Shown: positions 56,789-64,000 of the stretch, piece after piece
How positions within the stretch are numbered: the first letter of the stretch is position 1
Layout of the letters: the number at the start of each line of letters is the position of its first letter
NCBI RefSeq assembly: GCF_014204515.1
Contig: NZ_JACHLI010000018.1
Location: 1-64,000 of the forward strand
DNA from: Pseudomonas nitroreducens
GTDB taxonomy: Bacteria > Pseudomonadota > Gammaproteobacteria > Pseudomonadales > Pseudomonadaceae
DNA: 64,000 bases
Direction: 5' to 3'
Translations under genes and position numbers: made by a program
The notes under the pieces: generated by a model
What the model was told of the DNA's origin: nothing
The model's database searches: none
What the model saw: only the letters and a program-made list of their open reading frames with translations

Positions 56789-57208
56789 ATGCCGACATTC
56801 GACCGGTTGGAGAGCGATCTCCATTTCAACCGTGAAGCACTGAATCTGCGTAACGAGCGTCAGAAGGTGCTGGCTTCGAACGTCGCGAACGCCGACACGC
56901 CGAACTACAAGGCCCGCGACTTCGACTTCGCCGCCGAAATGCAGCGTGTCATGGCCGACGGCCGTGCCCAGGATGACTCTTTCGAGATGTCGACCACCAA
57001 TGGCCGCCACATCGCCATGAGCACCGAGTCGCACCCTGCCAGGCAGCTGCTGTACCGCACGCCGGCCCAGCCATCGCTAGACGGCAATACCGTCGACATG
57101 GACATGGAGCGTGTGAACTTCGCCGACAACACCGTGCGCACCGAAGCCGCCCTGAACTTCATGGGTCGGAAAATCCAGGGCCTCAAGGCCGCAATGCAAC
57201 CTGAGTAA
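56789..57208 (+). CDS. flgB: FlgB, proximal rod protein
   Basis: A 139-residue protein from the ATG at 56789. LNLRNERQKVLASNVANADT, then PNYKARDFDF, is the rod/hook N-terminal motif, and QPSLDGNTVDMDMERVNFAD is characteristic of FlgB. It resembles enterobacterial FlgB more than typical Pseudomonas FlgB. Exported without a cleaved signal. First gene of flgBCDEFGHIJ. Confidence 0.9.
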   Translation: MPTFDRLESDLHFNREALNLRNERQKVLASNVANADTPNYKARDFDFAAEMQRVMADGRAQDDSFEMSTTNGRHIAMSTESHPARQLLYRTPAQPSLDGNTVDMDMERVNFADNTVRTEAALNFMGRKIQGLKAAMQPE

Positions 57209-57216
57209 CCCATCCC

Positions 57217-57621
57217 ATGCCTATGTTCTCGATCTTCGATATTTCGGGGAGTGCCCTGAGCGCCCAGTCGATTCGCATGAACGCCGCCGCTTCCAACATG
57301 GCCAACGCTGACAGCGTCTCCGGCCCAAACGGCGAAGCATATCGTGCCAAGCAAGTCATGTTTGAAGCCCAGGGTAGAGGCGAGGGGCTGGGGGGCGTGC
57401 AAGCCACCAAGCTCGTTGAAGACACCGCTCCGCTGCATCGTGAATACAAGCCGGGCCACCCATTGGCGGACAAAGACGGCTACATCGAAACCTCGAACGT
57501 GAACCCGGTGAATGAGATGGTCAACATGATGGCCGCATCCAGGTCGTACCAGGCCAACCTGGAGATCATGGGCACCGCCAAGCAATTGATGCAAAAAACA
57601 CTCACCATGGGCGAGAACTGA
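57217..57621 (+). CDS. flgC: FlgC, proximal rod protein
   Basis: A 134-residue protein. SIRMNAAASNMANADSVSGP at the N-terminus and NVNPVNEMVNMMAASRSYQA near the C-terminus are the two conserved blocks of FlgC. It joins FlgB in the proximal rod. Starts nine bases after the flgB stop. Confidence 0.9.
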   Translation: MPMFSIFDISGSALSAQSIRMNAAASNMANADSVSGPNGEAYRAKQVMFEAQGRGEGLGGVQATKLVEDTAPLHREYKPGHPLADKDGYIETSNVNPVNEMVNMMAASRSYQANLEIMGTAKQLMQKTLTMGEN

Positions 57622-57628
57622 GACCGAA

Positions 57629-58309
57629 ATGGCCACCACAATCGATAACTCGCTCGCCAGCGCAAGCTCCACGAACACCTCCAGTGCCAAAAAGGACACT
57701 GCTTCGGAGTTGAGTGCGAACTTCCTGACCATGCTCATGGCTCAGCTGAAGAACCAAGACCCGACCAATCCGATGGACAACTCGCAGATGACTTCGCAGT
57801 TGGCCCAGATCAACCAGGTGTCGAGCCTCGACAAGCTCACCACCCAGATGGCAGGCATCACCTCGCAGATCAACGCCAGCCAGTACCTACAGGCCACCCA
57901 ATTGATCGGCTCGGGTGTGCTGGTTCCGGGCAACCGCGTTATCGCTGTCGAGGGGACAACCACCCCGATTGGCGTTGACCTGTCTGGCGATGCGTCCTCG
58001 GTGACCATCAGCATCAAGAACTCTGCCGGCGAAGTCGTGCGTAAGTACGAGGAAAAGTCGGTGTCTTCCGGTACCAATTCGTTCGATTGGGACGGCAAGC
58101 TCGAAGATGGATCTACCGCTCCGGATGGCGGTTACACCTTCGAGGTCGCGGTATCCGGCGACGGATCCTCCGTCACTGCTACGGCGCTGAACTATGCGCT
58201 CGTTGGCTCGGTGAAGATGGACGGTGACAACGTAATGCTCGACCTCGGAGCGGTATACGGCCAGGTGAACCTCAAGGATGTGCGCGCATATTTTTCCAAA
58301 GTGAACTGA
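57629..58309 (+). CDS. flgD: FlgD, hook-cap assembly protein
   Basis: A 226-residue protein. LSANFLTMLMAQLKNQDPTN, then PMDNSQMTSQLAQI, is the FlgD signature. The middle carries the FLN/FlgD Ig-like domain (FDWDGKLEDGSTAPDGGYTF). The cap helps hook subunits polymerise. A hairpin follows the gene. Confidence 0.9.
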   Translation: MATTIDNSLASASSTNTSSAKKDTASELSANFLTMLMAQLKNQDPTNPMDNSQMTSQLAQINQVSSLDKLTTQMAGITSQINASQYLQATQLIGSGVLVPGNRVIAVEGTTTPIGVDLSGDASSVTISIKNSAGEVVRKYEEKSVSSGTNSFDWDGKLEDGSTAPDGGYTFEVAVSGDGSSVTATALNYALVGSVKMDGDNVMLDLGAVYGQVNLKDVRAYFSKVN

Positions 58310-58313
58310 CTTT

Positions 58314-58332
58314 TGGCCCCGTTGCGGGGCCA
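58314..58332 (+). promoter_or_regulatory. Intercistronic hairpin between flgD and flgE
   Basis: TGGCCCCG-TTG-CGGGGCCA forms an 8-bp stem with a 3-nt loop between flgD and flgE. No T-run follows, so it is more likely a partial attenuator or mRNA-stability element that adjusts hook protein dosage. Confidence 0.55.
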
Positions 58333-58350
58333 TAACATCTGGAGAAACTA

Positions 58351-59505
58351 ATGGGTTTCGCACAAGCACTCAGTGGACTGAACGGTTCCGCCAAGAACCT
58401 GGACGTGATCGGTAACAACATCGCCAACTCGCAGACTTACGGCTTCAAGAGCCAGAGCACGCAGTTCGCGGACATGTACGCAGGTTCGAAGGTGGGCCAA
58501 GGCGTTCAGGTCGCCGGCATTCAGCAGAACTTCAACAACGGCAACCTGGAAACTACGGGTCGAGGGCTCGACTTGGCGATCTCAGGGGGAGGTTTCTTCA
58601 CTTTCCTGCAGGCCAACGGCACCGTCGGCTATTCCCGTAACGGCCAGGTGACCAGGAACGTCAACGGAAACCTGGAAAACGCTCAAGGCGCTCTGCTCAT
58701 GGGCGCTTCTGGCCCGATCCAGGTATCCACGGCGAGCATGCCATCCAAGGCCACCACTTCTGTCTCTTCGGTCGTCAACCTGGATGCCGGCAGCGACATC
58801 ATCACGCTGCCGTTCGACCCGACCAATCCGGACACCTACTCGTTCTCCACTGTCGTGAATACCTACGACAGCCTGGGCAACATGCAAACGGTCAACATGA
58901 ACTACGTGAAGACCGGCGTGAACCAGTGGGAAGTGTACGCAAGCATGAACGGCGTAGCTTCCGCGTCGGGCCCCCAGGCGCTGAACTTCACCACCAACGG
59001 CACGCTGACGGGTTACACCCCGTCCAACTTCCAGTTCGCCATGACCAACGGCGCGGCCAACCTGGACTTCAGCTTCGATGCGACTGGCACCACCCAGTTC
59101 GGCAGCGACTTCTACAACAGCTCCACAAAGCAGGACGGGTACACCAACGGTGACCTGGTCGGTATCTCGGTCGACAAGTCCGGCAACGTCGTAGGCAACT
59201 ACAGCAACCAGCAGACTCTGATCCTGGGCACACTGCAGCTGGCCAACTTCCTTAACCCGGAAGGGCTGAACCCCATCGGGAACAATATGTTCGCAGCGAC
59301 CAACGAAAGCGGCCAGGCCCTGTTGGGTACAGCCGGGGTTGGTCAGTTCGGCACCGTTCAGAGCGGCATGCTGGAGGCATCCAACGTCGATCTGACGGGC
59401 GAGCTGGTGAAGCTGATCGTTGCCCAGCGCACCTACCAGGCGAACTCCTCGGTCGTGAAGACCAACGACGAGGTTCTCCAGCAAGCTGTGAACCTCAGGA
59501 ACTGA
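58351..59505 (+). CDS. flgE: FlgE, hook protein
   Basis: A 384-residue protein. FAQALSGLNGSAKNLDVIGN, then NIANSQTYGFKS, and the C-terminal VDLTGELVKLIVAQRTYQAN are the conserved ends of the hook family. The variable surface region lies between. FlgE forms the curved universal joint. Length is usual for the family. Confidence 0.9.
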   Translation: MGFAQALSGLNGSAKNLDVIGNNIANSQTYGFKSQSTQFADMYAGSKVGQGVQVAGIQQNFNNGNLETTGRGLDLAISGGGFFTFLQANGTVGYSRNGQVTRNVNGNLENAQGALLMGASGPIQVSTASMPSKATTSVSSVVNLDAGSDIITLPFDPTNPDTYSFSTVVNTYDSLGNMQTVNMNYVKTGVNQWEVYASMNGVASASGPQALNFTTNGTLTGYTPSNFQFAMTNGAANLDFSFDATGTTQFGSDFYNSSTKQDGYTNGDLVGISVDKSGNVVGNYSNQQTLILGTLQLANFLNPEGLNPIGNNMFAATNESGQALLGTAGVGQFGTVQSGMLEASNVDLTGELVKLIVAQRTYQANSSVVKTNDEVLQQAVNLRN

Positions 59506-59508
59506 TAG

Positions 59509-60261
59509 ATGGATCGGATGATCTACACCGGGATGGCGGCGGCTTCTGAGTCGTTCCATCAGCAAGCGGTACTGGCTGGCAACATCGCGAACATCAGCAC
59601 GCCCGGTTTCCGGGCGCAGCTGGATGCGATGAAGTCGATGGAAGTGCAGGGTGACGGGCTGAAAACCCGCACCCTGGCCTATGAGACGACGCCTGGCGCC
59701 GATTTCACCATGGGCCCCATCCAGACCACCGGCCGTAACCTGGACGTCGCCCTGGAGCAGAACGCGTGGCTTGCTGTTCAAACCCAGGACGGCCGTGAGG
59801 CATACACCAAGAACGGCGACATTCAGGTCGACCGCAATGGCCAGATGCTGATCGGCGGCCGCCCGGTAGTCGGTGACAACGGCCCGATCAACGTGCCGCT
59901 GGATTCCGAGGTTTCCATCGGCCCGGACGGCACGATCAGTGTCATCGAGGCGGGGCAGGGCCCGACCACCATCGCCCAGGCCGGCAAGCTGAAGATGGTC
60001 AAAGCCGGCCGCGACGAGCTGGTGCGTGGCGATGACGGTCTGTTTCGCTCCAAGCCCGACGCCCAGGGCGTAAGTCAGCCCCTGGCCGCCAACGAGGACA
60101 TGCGCCTCACCGCTGGCGCTCTAGAGGGGAGCAACGTGAGCCCGACCAGTTCGATGGTGGACATGATCGCGTCGCAGCGCCGCTACGACATGAACATGAA
60201 GACTATCTCCACGGCCAACGACAACGCCCAGCGCGCGAACGACCTGTTCCGGATCTCCTGA
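59509..60261 (+). CDS. flgF: FlgF, proximal rod protein
   Basis: A 250-residue protein starting three bases after flgE. MDRMIYTGMAAASESFHQQA, then NIANISTPGFRAQ, and the end VSPTSSMVDMIASQRRYDMN mark FlgF. It belongs to the rod together with FlgB, FlgC and FlgG. Confidence 0.9.
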   Translation: MDRMIYTGMAAASESFHQQAVLAGNIANISTPGFRAQLDAMKSMEVQGDGLKTRTLAYETTPGADFTMGPIQTTGRNLDVALEQNAWLAVQTQDGREAYTKNGDIQVDRNGQMLIGGRPVVGDNGPINVPLDSEVSIGPDGTISVIEAGQGPTTIAQAGKLKMVKAGRDELVRGDDGLFRSKPDAQGVSQPLAANEDMRLTAGALEGSNVSPTSSMVDMIASQRRYDMNMKTISTANDNAQRANDLFRIS

Positions 60262-60303
60262 TCCGGACAGTCGTTCCCAACACTCATTCAGGGGTAACAA
60301 GCG

Positions 60304-61086
60304 ATGATAAACGCACTGAGTACGGCCAAGACCGGTTTGGAAGCCCAGCAGCTCCAACTCGATGTCATCTCGAACAACATGGCCAACACCAGCACCAACG
60401 GCTTCAAGCAGTCGCGTGCGGTGTTCGAAGACCTGATCTACCAGAACCTGCGCCAGGTGGGCTCGCAGAGCTCCGACCAGACCAACCTGCCGTCTGGCCT
60501 GCAGCTGGGCACTGGCGTCCGTGCGGTGGCCACCGAGCGCCTGCACACCCAGGGCACACTGTCGCAAACCGGCAACTCCCGTGACCTGGCGATCAGCGGC
60601 AAGGGCTTCTTCCAGATCCTGATGCCCGACGGCACCGATGCCTATACCCGCGACGGTAGCTTCCATACGGACAAGACCGGCCAGCTGGTCACCTCCAATG
60701 GCTACACCGTGAACCCCGCTATCGTGATTCCGGACACCGCACTGTCCTACACCGTGGCTCAGGACGGCGTCGTGACGATCACCACGCCAGGCAACACCCA
60801 AGGCACCCAGATCGGCCAGATCCAGGTGGCCACTTTCGTGAACGACGCAGGCCTGGAATCGATTGGCGGCAACCTTTACCGCGAAACCGAAGCCTCGGGC
60901 CCGCGCACCGAGAACGTACCGGGCGTGAATGGCGCTGGCACCCTGTACCAGGGCTATGTCGAGTCCTCGAACGTCAGCATCGTCTCGGAGATGGTCAACA
61001 TGATCCAGACCCAGCGCGGCTACGAGACCAATACCAAGGTCGTGAAAACGGCTGACGAGATGCTCGCTCGACTCAACCAGCTCTAA
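60304..61086 (+). CDS. flgG: FlgG, distal rod protein
   Basis: A 260-residue protein with AGGGGTAA upstream. [20 protein letters not shown], then [20 protein letters not shown], is the FlgG signature, and [20 protein letters not shown] ends the chain. It forms the distal rod passing through the P- and L-rings. Length matches other FlgG proteins closely. Confidence 0.95.
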   Translation: MINALSTAKTGLEAQQLQLDVISNNMANTSTNGFKQSRAVFEDLIYQNLRQVGSQSSDQTNLPSGLQLGTGVRAVATERLHTQGTLSQTGNSRDLAISGKGFFQILMPDGTDAYTRDGSFHTDKTGQLVTSNGYTVNPAIVIPDTALSYTVAQDGVVTITTPGNTQGTQIGQIQVATFVNDAGLESIGGNLYRETEASGPRTENVPGVNGAGTLYQGYVESSNVSIVSEMVNMIQTQRGYETNTKVVKTADEMLARLNQL

Positions 61087-61098
61087 GCCCCAGGACTC

Positions 61099-61794
61099 AT
61101 GATGAGGTGTAGTGTGCGCGCATCAGCACGTAGAACGATCCGTAACCTCCCGCTGGCCGTGGCTATCGCCACGGCCGCTGGCTGTGCGCAGCTTCCCTAT
61201 GGCTCGGTCGTCGACAAAGCGCCGCCTTCCAAGGCGGCCTTTGACACCCAGGCGGCCTCCCAGAAGGGCAGCCTGTTCCAGAACGGCTACCAACCGCTAT
61301 TTGAAGACCGCCGCCCGCGCAATATCGGCGATATTCTGACGATCACCCTGAACGAACAGGTGAGCGCGAGCAAGTCGTCGGCATCCAACGCCAGCCACAA
61401 TGCCACCTCAAAGTTCACCCCGACGCTGATCCCGAGCCAGATCAAGAAGGTCGGAGAGCTCGGCCTGGACGTGGAAGGGGCCAACAAATTCGAGGGTGCC
61501 GGCGGCTCCAACGCCCAGAACTCCTTCACCGGCACCATCACGGTGACCGTGATGGACGTGCTGCCCAACGGCAACCTGTTCGTGGTTGGCGAGAAGAAGA
61601 TCGGGATCAACCAGGGTAAGGAGTACATCCGTTTCTCCGGTACCGTGAACCCGCGCACCATCTCCGTACAGAACGCTGTGCCTTCGACCCAGGTGGCTGA
61701 CGCGCGCATCGAGTACGTCGGCGACGGCTACATCAACGAAGCGCAGACCATGGGCTGGATGCAGCGCCTGTGGCTGAACATCAACCCGTTCTGA
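61099..61794 (+). CDS. flgH: FlgH, L-ring lipoprotein
   Basis: A 231-residue protein. The signal peptide ends in lipobox ATAAGC (Cys near 30), so it is lipidated and sent to the outer membrane. Conserved blocks are [20 protein letters not shown] and [20 protein letters not shown], then [20 protein letters not shown] and [10 protein letters not shown] at the end. FlgH assembles the L-ring around the rod. Confidence 0.9.
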   Translation: MMRCSVRASARRTIRNLPLAVAIATAAGCAQLPYGSVVDKAPPSKAAFDTQAASQKGSLFQNGYQPLFEDRRPRNIGDILTITLNEQVSASKSSASNASHNATSKFTPTLIPSQIKKVGELGLDVEGANKFEGAGGSNAQNSFTGTITVTVMDVLPNGNLFVVGEKKIGINQGKEYIRFSGTVNPRTISVQNAVPSTQVADARIEYVGDGYINEAQTMGWMQRLWLNINPF

Positions 61795-61805
61795 CCGGTG
61801 CCGAC

Positions 61806-62927
61806 ATGATGAAATTTGCTCTCAAAAGCATGCTGCTTGCGCCGATCATGGCGTTGGGCCTGGCGCTGGCGCCGGCCGCGCAGGCCGAGAAGGTGGGTGA
61901 ACTGGCCGACATCGGCGGTGTTCGTGACAATGCTCTGACCGGCTATGGCCTGGTTGTGGGCCTGGATGGAACGGGCGACCAGACTACCCAGACCCCGTTC
62001 ACCGGCCAGGGCCTGCTGAACATGCTCTCTTCCCTGGGCATCACTGTGCCGCCGGGCACCAACATGCAGCTGAAGAACATCGCAGCCGTGATGGTGACCA
62101 CCCGGATGCCGGCGTTCACCCGTCCTGGGCAGAAGCTGGACGTAGTGGTTTCGTCCATCGGTAACGCCAAGAGCCTGCGCGGCGGTACGCTGCTGATGAC
62201 TCCGCTGAAGGGCCTGGACGGCCAGGTGTATGCCATGGCCCAAGGCAACCTGATGGGTGTAGGTGCTGGCGCCTCAGCCGGCGGCAGCAGTGTGGCGATC
62301 AACCAACAAGATGGCGGCCGCATCCAGAACGGTGCCACCGTTGAGCGCGCAATCGAGGTTGAGCTGGCAAGCAAGGATTCCTCCTTGGATCTGCAGCTGA
62401 AGAATCCAGACTTCGGCCTCGCCGGCCAAATGGTATCAGCCATCAACGACAAATTCGGTCGCACGGTCGCTTCTGCCGTCGATGCTGGCTTGATCCGCCT
62501 CGATGCCCCGTCATCGCCGAATGCTCGAGTGGCATTCATCGGGCGTGTGAATGGGATCGACGTGCTTCCGCCTGAGGCGCTGCCGAAGGTTGTCATCAAC
62601 AGCCGTACCGGCGCCGTCGTGCTCAATGGCGGGGTGAAGCTCTACAAGGCCGCTGTGGCGCACGGCAACCTGTCCATCGTGATCGACACCGACACGAACG
62701 TCAGTCAGCCTGGCGCGCTGTCCAATGGGCAAACCGTGGCTACTCGCAAGTCGAACATCAAGATCGATGAGACCGGGCGGGGCCTGCACGTGATTCAAGG
62801 CTCTGCAGACCTAGCCAGCGTGGTGAAAGCCCTGAATGCCCTCGGTACTACCCCGCAAGACCTTATGACCATCCTGGAAGCCCTGAAGGCCGCTGGCTCG
62901 CTGCGCGCTGAACTGGAGATCATCTGA
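61806..62927 (+). CDS. flgI: FlgI, P-ring protein
   Basis: A 373-residue protein from the ATG at 61806. A signal peptide (ending APAAQAEK) precedes VGELADIGGVRDNALTGYGL, the family hallmark, then VVGLDGTGDQTTQTPFTGQG. The C-terminal region (GTTPQDLMTILEALKAAG) is also typical. It is secreted to the periplasm and assembles the P-ring with FlgA's help. Confidence 0.95.
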   Translation: MMKFALKSMLLAPIMALGLALAPAAQAEKVGELADIGGVRDNALTGYGLVVGLDGTGDQTTQTPFTGQGLLNMLSSLGITVPPGTNMQLKNIAAVMVTTRMPAFTRPGQKLDVVVSSIGNAKSLRGGTLLMTPLKGLDGQVYAMAQGNLMGVGAGASAGGSSVAINQQDGGRIQNGATVERAIEVELASKDSSLDLQLKNPDFGLAGQMVSAINDKFGRTVASAVDAGLIRLDAPSSPNARVAFIGRVNGIDVLPPEALPKVVINSRTGAVVLNGGVKLYKAAVAHGNLSIVIDTDTNVSQPGALSNGQTVATRKSNIKIDETGRGLHVIQGSADLASVVKALNALGTTPQDLMTILEALKAAGSLRAELEII

Positions 62928-63964
62928 TGTCAGCCGAATCCCTCACGTCAGGCTTTGCCCTCGACCAATCTGGCATGGCTGGGCTTAAACGCCTGGCCAA
63001 GGCAGATCCCAGCAAGGCTGCCGGCGAGGCCACGAAGCAGTTCGAGGCCATGTTCATTCAGCAGATCCTGCGCTCGGCGCGCAGTGCCAACCCTGAGGCT
63101 GGCGAGACCTCTGAACAGATGCAGGTCTATCACGACCTGTACGACCAGCAGATGGCTCAGCACCTGGCCAGTGGCAAGGGGTTTGGTCTGGCCAAGCAGA
63201 TCCAAGCGCAGATGAAGGCCAGGGGCCTGATCGATGGTGACAAGGCCGAGTACCAGGAGAATCTGATTGCAGGTATCCCGGTCGCCAAGCCACGCCGACT
63301 GACCAACGCGCTGCCGACCGGTTACCGGGCCACGGTGGGCGCAGAGGCTGATGAGCATCCCGTTGCACCTTCGAAGCAGAACCCATTCGCGGTGGCGAGT
63401 GCCGCCACTCCAAGCGCTATCGCTCCTGCCCACGTTAAGTCCTTCGTCAACCGCATGTCTGCGTCGGCCGAGAAGGCCTCTCAGATCTCCGGCGTACCTT
63501 CCCAGGTGATCCTGGCTCAGGCTGCCCTGGAGACTGGCTGGGGCCGGCATCAGATTCGAACCAGCGGTGGGGGAGAGAGCTTCAACCTCTTTGGCATCAA
63601 GGCCGGCGACCACTGGAAGGGCAAGACCGCCAGTGTGGTCACCACCGAGTACGTTGATGGCGAAGCTGTGCGCACCGTGGAGAAGTTCAGGGCCTACAGT
63701 AGCTACGAAGAGGCGTTCTCGGACTACGGTCGACTCATCGCGGAAAGTCCGCGCTACGCTCGTGTCGTGAATGCCCCTAACGCCCAGGCTGCGGCCTACG
63801 CCCTGCAGACCAGCGGCTATGCCACTGACCCGGCCTACGGCCGCAAGCTTGTGGCGGTGATGGACACCATGGGCTCTGACAAATCGACCACTGTTGCCTC
63901 TGCCGCAAGTTGGAGCAGAGCGATAGAATCGAGTGTCGGTGCTGGTAGCAAGGCAGTAGATTGA
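62927..63964 (+). CDS. flgJ: FlgJ, rod scaffold with peptidoglycan hydrolase domain
   Basis: A 345-residue protein overlapping the flgI stop by one base. The N-terminal rod-binding domain (ATKQFEAMFIQQILRSARSA) is followed by a basic linker and a C-terminal glucosaminidase domain. The catalytic Glu is visible in AQAALETGWGRHQI near 196-209, and FNLFGIKAGDHWKGK follows. This two-domain form opens the wall for the rod; single-domain FlgJ is found in some other phyla. It ends just before the window edge. Confidence 0.92.
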   Translation: MSAESLTSGFALDQSGMAGLKRLAKADPSKAAGEATKQFEAMFIQQILRSARSANPEAGETSEQMQVYHDLYDQQMAQHLASGKGFGLAKQIQAQMKARGLIDGDKAEYQENLIAGIPVAKPRRLTNALPTGYRATVGAEADEHPVAPSKQNPFAVASAATPSAIAPAHVKSFVNRMSASAEKASQISGVPSQVILAQAALETGWGRHQIRTSGGGESFNLFGIKAGDHWKGKTASVVTTEYVDGEAVRTVEKFRAYSSYEEAFSDYGRLIAESPRYARVVNAPNAQAAAYALQTSGYATDPAYGRKLVAVMDTMGSDKSTTVASAASWSRAIESSVGAGSKAVD

Positions 63965-63972
63965 TGATTTTC

Positions 63973-63992
63973 CCCGCCGGGTAACCGGCGGG
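63973..63992 (+). terminator. GC-rich hairpin after flgJ
   Basis: CCCGCCGG-GTAA-CCGGCGGG, an 8-bp stem nine bases after the flgJ stop. No T-run is visible before the window ends, so termination is not certain and flgK may follow. Confidence 0.5.
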
Positions 63993-64000
63993 CGCGGGCG

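Overview
The window reads as an accessory region of a large replicon, most likely a megaplasmid or big genomic island, in a Pseudomonas-like gammaproteobacterium. That placement is inference from four things: the moderately high G+C, Pseudomonas-style start sites and codon use, type I-F (Csy-type) CRISPR proteins, and a dense set of small genes of unknown function. No replication, partition or conjugation gene was recognised, so plasmid status is not proven. The left edge cuts into an IS3-family element.

Layout. 0-1.1 kb: IS end and three small paralogous membrane proteins. 1.2-7.0 kb: a Cas3-type HD nuclease-helicase heads a plus-strand run with a tandem-HTH protein. 7.0-9.7 kb: a tandem ribbon-helix-helix regulator and two paralogous PilT/GspE-like mini-ATPases with duplicated leaders. 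9.7-14.9 kb: minus-strand unknown genes, a lipoprotein and a winged-helix protein. 15.0-17.2 kb: a secreted phospholipase D-family nuclease and four AT-rich paralogous membrane proteins. 18.0-20.2 kb: a long degenerate hairpin array. 21.7-27.1 kb: cas8f-cas5f fusion, a deoxyribosyltransferase-like gene, cas7f, cas6f and a small gene. 27.1-28.1 kb: a second, more diverged array. 28-35 kb: minus-strand unknowns, an ERCC4 nuclease, an AAA ATPase and an ATP-grasp protein. 35.4-39.7 kb: a second cascade operon with separate cas8f, cas5f, cas7f and cas6f. 39.7-54 kb: accessory genes (saccharopine-dehydrogenase-like oxidoreductase, HD phosphohydrolase, glycosyltransferase, RNA polymerase alpha-CTD-like protein, RHH regulator). 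54.1-64 kb: flagellar genes flgN, flgM, flgA and flgBCDEFGHIJ.

The most interesting signal is a CRISPR-like system without adaptation genes. There are two paralogous I-F cascade sets, one Cas3 that lacks the usual Cas2 domain, no cas1, and two arrays whose repeats are not conserved in sequence. About 47 units (18.07-20.24 kb) and about 22 units (27.1-28.1 kb) each carry a roughly 14-nt hairpin whose stem changes from unit to unit while staying paired. The basal C-G pair is kept almost throughout, and an 8-nt tail close to YTCAANGA follows. Modal spacing is 45-48 nt, which leaves about 24 nt for a guide instead of 32. Both Cas6f proteins keep the catalytic His, Ser and Tyr, so the hairpins are plausible processing sites.

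A 17-bp inverted repeat (CAATT-N7-AATTG type) sits at the promoters of both cascade operons. It recurs near 21.5, 39.7, 44.0, 44.2 and 52.2 kb, the last in front of an RHH-like gene, which suggests one regulon. The flagellar block encodes rod, hook, P-ring and L-ring parts with FlgA, FlgM and FlgN, and resembles the enterobacterial/betaproteobacterial type more than the usual Pseudomonas polar flagellum.
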